A stretch of 20,478 nt of DNA from Chrysochromulina parva (lineage: Eukaryota; Haptophyta; Prymnesiales; Chrysochromulinaceae): the NCBI GenBank assembly GCA_002887195.1, contig PJAB01000806.1, forward strand, positions 1 to 20,478, given 5' to 3'. Made by a program: the position numbers and the translations under genes. Positions within the stretch are counted from its first letter, which is position 1, and every line of letters begins with the position of its first letter. Below the pieces are notes generated by a model. It was not told where the DNA came from and did not search any database. It saw only the letters and a list, made by a program, of their open reading frames with translations. Below, piece by piece: positions 16,120 to 20,478 of the stretch.

Positions 16120-18532
16120 ATGCTGCCCACGGTGCTCTCGATCGTTGCAGCTGCGACCGGCGTGCGCATGCCCAACTTCGGTCCCGACTTTGTGCCATCG
16201 ACGCTCGACAACATGAATGGCGAGTACATCTACTCGACCACCCCGGGCGGCACACCGGGGATGATGCCAAAGCAGTACCGAGATTACCCTGGAGGCGCTG
16301 AGGCCTACGACGTCTACTCGGGCCCGGTCTCCACGCTGTACTCACAAGTGTGGTGGACCGCGCTCGCGCCGACCGCGTTCCCCGATGGGATGGTGCGCAA
16401 GTACAATGGGTCAAAAGTCGCGATTGTGGGCTGGGAGATCGACCAAGTGCGCCGCACGCCAAAGGGCGATATCTCCGTGCCCATATCGGCCTCGTACAAC
16501 CACCATTTCGTCGCTACGATGATCGGAGCGGGCGCACGCTTTAAGAAGATCTCGTTGAATGGACCCGATGATCCCCGCGCGGCCCCTCTGCGTAAGCGGT
16601 GTCACGGAATGCTCAACTGGGAGCAGCCGCAGTACGTGGTCGAGGAGCTGGCCGGCAGCAGCAGCACGGGCGCCACCTCCAACGCGCAATTCTCGAGCGC
16701 CAACGGCGGCGAGTATCGCAAGTCGTACCACGGCTTCCCGCCGGGCTTCGCACTGGTGCTCGATTCGCCGACCGAATTCCAATTCACTCCGATGCAGATT
16801 GACACTTGGAATCGCGAGAAGATGAACATCTCGGGCCCGTTGCCGCCAGCTTTCGTCGCCGGGCCGGAGCCGGCCTCTTCGCTCGCATCGCCAGGCTCTT
16901 CTCACAGTGGGCTGCTTGAGTGCCCGATGACCTCGAGGCTCACGAAGGAGGTCGATGACACGTACGCCATACGGACCGATAGCTGCGCAACCCCGATTCT
17001 GAGCTTTCAGGAGTGCTTCGCGGCGGCGGCCAAGACCTTGAGCGCCTCGGGCCGACCGCCCCTCGCCTATCTGAATACGACGGGCTCGGATCCCCACAGA
17101 CCCGTCGGATGCTCGGTGGTGCTAGTCGATGAGGTCGCCAAGGCTGGTCTCCCCACCCCCACGACTCTCACGGCGAGGGTCTACTTCAACCGCATCGTCT
17201 ACTCAACTGCCCCGTGCGGCTCGATGGAAAAGCTCCCCGGCTCGTGCGTCTGCTCAGTCAACCCGCCGCTTTTTGGGCAGATCGGCGGTGTCCTCATGTA
17301 CCACGCCAACGCGAGCCAGGCAGCGGATGTGGGCTCCGGCGCTGCCGATCGATTCAGGTGAGTGCCGCCGATGACCACTGATGACCACCGATGACCACCG
17401 ATGACCACCGATGACCACTGATGCCCACGGTGTGCCCCTGGCCGATTGCATCAGCCCGGGCAAGTGCGCGCCGTCGCCCGCGACGACGATCCTCGAGCAG
17501 CGCAACCCAACTTGCGACATCCGTAACTACCAAGGAGGCCAGTGGGCGTGCCACCACATGTGGTCACTGTTGGACAAGGAGCAGCCTATCCCTTGGGCCG
17601 ATCAGCCTCTGGTCTTCCAGCACAAGTGTGCCAAAGTGCCTTCAAACGCCACCGCTCGCCCCTTCATACCCAACCCCCTCCACTTGAACCCCCCCCTACT
17701 TGACTCTAAAGCTCCGTGCTCAGCCTCCCTCCATCAATCGCCTGTCTCTCTCGCGCGCGCCCTCAGGTGGCGTTTCTGGGTTCAGCCGTACGACCCGAGC
17801 TACCACACGGCGCTTACGCTGGGGGAGTCGGTGGGCTCTGCGATCTTGCTCGGCTCGCCGTGGGAATACGATGTACCCAAGTGTGGGCAGGGCGTGCCAG
17901 GGTGCTCATGGGAATGTGGCACGGTGAGCCCGGGCTGCACCTGGGTCCACACGGTCACTGGAAGCCACATGGGCCAGCACACTTTTGTCGCATTCAATCC
18001 CCAGTGCGTGTGAAACGGCCTCGAACACACACAGGCCTCTGCTACGGCGGCTCACCTGCTGATCAACTCCCCAACCTCCGCGGCTGTGGCTTCGCTCCTC
18101 GCCTCCGCTGTACTCTCTCATGGGCCTCGCCTTATTTGCGCACACGCACGGGCTAGCGGATCGGGTCTCGCGCCTAATCTGGCGGATCGGATCTCGCGCC
18201 TACGCAGCTGCCACGCACCCACGTGCCTCCAGATCGACTTGTACACCTGCGACAAGGGCACCGCGCTCGACCAGTGCAACGCGACGACCGGTAAGCTGGC
18301 TTGTAGAGTCAAGCCTGTCTACGGCGATGCCGGTAACCCCGCCATCCAGAACACACGCTTCTCCGAGCCCGGCTTCATTGCCATCCCCGATTGCTTCTGG
18401 GGCAAGGCGGAGAATGGACTTGAGCCGCCTCTCAATCTGACGGACGTGCCGCTCCACGTGGTCAAGAAGTGCAACGCGACCGAAGGGCATTATGGCGAGA
18501 TGAGCGGTGGTCAGCCGTGGGTGATCGTCTGA
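16120..18532 (+). CDS. Conserved secreted protein of unknown function
   Basis: Exons: 16120-17357, 17455-17625, 17767-18003 and 18208-18532; 1971 nt, 656 residues, all GT-AG and in frame. The start MLPTVLSIVAAATG looks like a short signal peptide. The N-terminal half has VAIVGWEID, SASYNHHFVATMIGAG (near 125), GGEYRKSYHGFPPGFAL (near 197) and PMQIDTWNRE (near 226), then PEPASSLASP and SGLLECPMT. The C-terminal half is Cys-rich with GGQWACHHMW, LLGSPWEYDVPKC, GSHMGQHTFVAF and several NxT/NxS sites. I recall similar proteins in haptophytes, pelagophytes and oomycetes without an assigned function. Paired His residues and ordered Cys suggest a folded, possibly metal-binding ectodomain, but that is speculation. 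The intron 3 acceptor is the least certain boundary. Confidence 0.7.
17358..17454 (+). repeat. Secreted-protein gene intron 1, GATGACCACC repeat
   Basis: A strong GTGAGT donor is followed by five or six 10-bp GATGACCACC/GATGACCACT units (about 17369-17422) and an acceptor GATTGCATCAG related to the common intron end. The join reads ADRFSPGKCAP. Confidence 0.8.
18156..18202 (+). repeat. 26-bp spaced tandem repeat in intron 3 of the secreted-protein gene
   Basis: Two 21-bp copies (18156-18176 and 18182-18202) differ at one base and both contain TCTCGCGCCTA. The second runs into the inferred acceptor CTACGCAG. Confidence 0.65.
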
Positions 18533-18953
18533 GCAGCGTCTGAGTATAGCGTGCGTGAGCGCGGAGTCGATCTCCCGCGATCTCGCGCGACAAAGCTGTA
18601 CCTTTCGCGCCCGGAACGGATCATCGTTCATCCAAGCTCTGAGACGTCTGTGACTGTGTGCGCACCGGGTCCGGCGTGTGGCTGTGAAACGCCTATGTCT
18701 GTGCACAAAAGTAGTCTGCGAACGCCGCTTGCCGCGCGGGAGATTATAGCGCGTACTTGTAACGGACGTTGTGACTTGTAAACTTTCACTGTATCTGTAA
18801 CTGTATCGTTAGAGAGGGAGATGAGAAAATCTCGTCTTGTCTCCAGGAGAGTGGTTAACATGGAATAACATCTATCTGTCTGGCCGTGCAGTTAGTAGAA
18901 TAGTACGACTGCTAGTCTGCGACCACGTTAAAGCCGTAAGCATATGGTCCGTC
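18533..18953. other. Convergent 3' intergenic region
   Basis: About 420 bp lies between convergent coding ends. It is more AT-rich than the genes, especially around 18720-18910. No coding, RNA or repeat signal was recognised; it presumably holds both 3' UTRs and polyadenylation sites. Confidence 0.5.
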
Positions 18954-20204
18954 TCACATGTCCCAGCTCCCGGGCATCGGCGGCAACGCACCATGCATAG
19001 CCATCAACAGCGGGTCGATGCCGTCCACATCCAAAAAAATGGTCCGGATCTTCAAGTTGGGGTCTTTCATATCGACGCTCGTGGTGCCGAGATCCCCCTC
19101 AAGGTGAAGGCCCCCCTGGACCATGGACCATGGGGTCCTCGCGTCCTACAACTGGTCCTCCACCTGGTCCTCCACCTGGACACCATCATTCAGTTCCATG
19201 GCATCCACGTCGTCATTCCTCAGGCGCGTGTGCTGTCGCAATCGATCCCGACCCGAAGGATAGGCGGCGCGGCGCGCGTGCATCGAACCTCGCTGTAGGC
19301 GTGTCGTCCAGGGCACCAGCGATCGGGCTGCCCCCCCCCAAGCCTTGAGACGTGCCACGACGGGCGCCTGGACGCTGCACCGGTAGGCGAGGTAGCAGAG
19401 TAGCGCTACCGGTAGGAGAGCCAAGCCCAAGCCCAATGAGACGCCCAGCGCCAAGCTCTGTTGGGTGTTGAGGGTGTTGAATTCGGTGGCCCAGGTCGCC
19501 GCCGAGGCGTCGGCGGGCGTGAAGAACTCGGGACCGAAGTCGTCCATATTTGGAACGCTCGCCGACCTTGGAGGCAGCGGTGCGATCGTTTCCACACCCA
19601 CACCGGGCGGCGGCCAGGGCGGGAACCGAGGCAATGAGCGCCGATAGCGATCATACAGCTCGGCCTCGTGCACGCTGCGAGGTGGCGAGGGCGATGGACG
19701 TGGCATATGCCACCAGGGTGGCGGCGATGGGACGGGTGCCGGAGGCCAGGGCACTGGTGGGGGGCGTTCAGGCGGCAGCTCTGGCGCAGGCGCGGGCGCT
19801 CTGCTTGGCGGTGGCGGTGGGTACGGTGGCAGCGTGAACTCGGGACAGCCGTTGTGCAGCAGGCATCGGTCCCCATCGTACTGCAGGCACCGGCTGGCAA
19901 CCAGCGTGCGATTCACGCAGCACTCTTGGTCGTGCTCCAACCGCAATGACCACGTCTGTGGCTGGCCATCCACGGCAGCGTCGGCTCTCGGCTCGATGTT
20001 CTTGTCGCACCAGAACTGGCCCGGATCCCCCGCGACCCACGGAGGCACGTAGCAGTTGCTCGAGACCTCCTCGCAGAACGAGGCGTAGTAATTCAGACCA
20101 TGGACGATGTTACGGCTGAAGCCGTAGACGAGGCATTTGCGATGCCCGTACCAGTTGTTCGTGCACGCGCCATGGCAAGTGATCTGGCCCTCGCACTTCG
20201 GCAT
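18954..20204 (-). CDS. Cys-rich, Pro-rich single-pass membrane protein
   Basis: From ATG at 20204 the frame runs 352 residues to a TAG at 19146-19148. The same frame then stays open for 63 more protein-like residues (including IFLDVDGIDPLLMAMHGALP) to a TGA at 18954-18956. The TAG may be the end of a short intron (19146-19208, GTGGAT to TTGTAG) or a real stop. Order: Cys-rich ectodomain (about 1-125, a dozen Cys); Pro-rich stalk (about 126-215); one transmembrane helix (SLALGVSLGLGLALLPVALL, about 247-272); basic cytoplasmic tail. No signal peptide is visible, so an upstream exon is likely; a TTTAG acceptor-like site sits just before the ATG. Probably a cell-surface protein; ligand unknown. 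Confidence 0.55.
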
Positions 20205-20478
20205 GGCGTTTTCTAAATGGCGATCTAAAGGACGCTCCGCGCAGGCGATCAGATACCGGGCGTGCCGGGTGCGCCCCTACCATGGGACCTGTAAACTTCA
20301 AGGAGTCATCGAGAAAATTAGGCCGCACGTGTCTAAAATAGACATTGCATGCAAGGCGCAGATTAATCTTCCGAAGGTTTCATCATGTTCGCCTCAAACA
20401 TCCACCAAGTCCTCCACGCGCCATACAATCGTCATCCAATCGTCGCGAGATAAATTGACGCACCCCGGATTCTCGATG
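20205..20478. other. Upstream flank of the membrane-protein gene
   Basis: This stretch lies 5' of the last minus-strand gene. It may hold a first exon with a signal peptide or the promoter, but I could not identify a convincing exon. No repeat or RNA signal was seen. Confidence 0.3.

Noticed and set aside
18533..18953. tRNA or small RNA gene in the AT-richer convergent gap
   Set aside because: I could not fold a cloverleaf or find box motifs by eye; a tRNA or covariance-model scan would settle it.

Overview
The window looks like nuclear DNA of a unicellular eukaryotic alga, most likely a haptophyte (Emiliania/Gephyrocapsa or Prymnesium/Chrysochromulina type). Reasons: high-GC coding sequence, spliced genes packed closely on both strands, algal domain combinations, a betaine-lipid-type methyltransferase, and short introns filled with 10-11 bp tandem repeats that usually read the same way relative to the gene. 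As I recall, strand-asymmetric 10-11 bp intron repeats are reported for Emiliania huxleyi. A dinoflagellate or pelagophyte is less likely but not excluded.

Layout. (1) 37-3511, minus: a spliced, N-myristoylatable annexin-like protein with at least seven annexin repeats, cut by the window edge. (2) 3739-7275, plus: an ion channel of the cyclic-nucleotide-gated/EAG superfamily with a SAM-like N-terminus, head-to-head with the annexin. (3, 4) 7370-8089 plus and 8140-8829 minus: two clearly paralogous PH-like proteins, tail-to-tail with 50 bp between stops. (5) 9072-9431, plus: a small Ser/Arg-rich protein. (6) 9816-11062, minus: a three-exon BtaB-like betaine-lipid methyltransferase. (7) 11188-13785, minus: three Cys-rich modules plus a GT8-like glycosyltransferase. 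(8) 13987-16016, plus: a five-exon SH3b x3 / SAM-like / TPR protein. (9) 16120-18532, plus: a four-exon secreted protein of unknown function. (10) 18954-20204, minus: a Cys-rich, Pro-rich single-pass membrane protein.

Functionally the genes mix membrane and signalling roles (annexin, channel, PH-like pair), membrane lipid synthesis, and cell-surface or secretory roles (GT8, secreted protein, Pro-rich membrane protein). They do not form an operon-like pathway.

The most interesting structure is in the introns. Many share a 3' end close to GATTGCSTCCCTCATCAG, carry 10-bp repeats, and several are bracketed by a direct repeat that starts exactly at the splice site. This is the expected signature of introner elements (mobile introns), where the duplicated target supplies the donor and the element supplies the acceptor. 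A 78-bp insertion with a perfect 20-bp flanking repeat inside the glycosyltransferase looks like a recent or captured event. All exon structures are my manual inference from splice signals, reading frame and family similarity; no alignment or transcript data were available.
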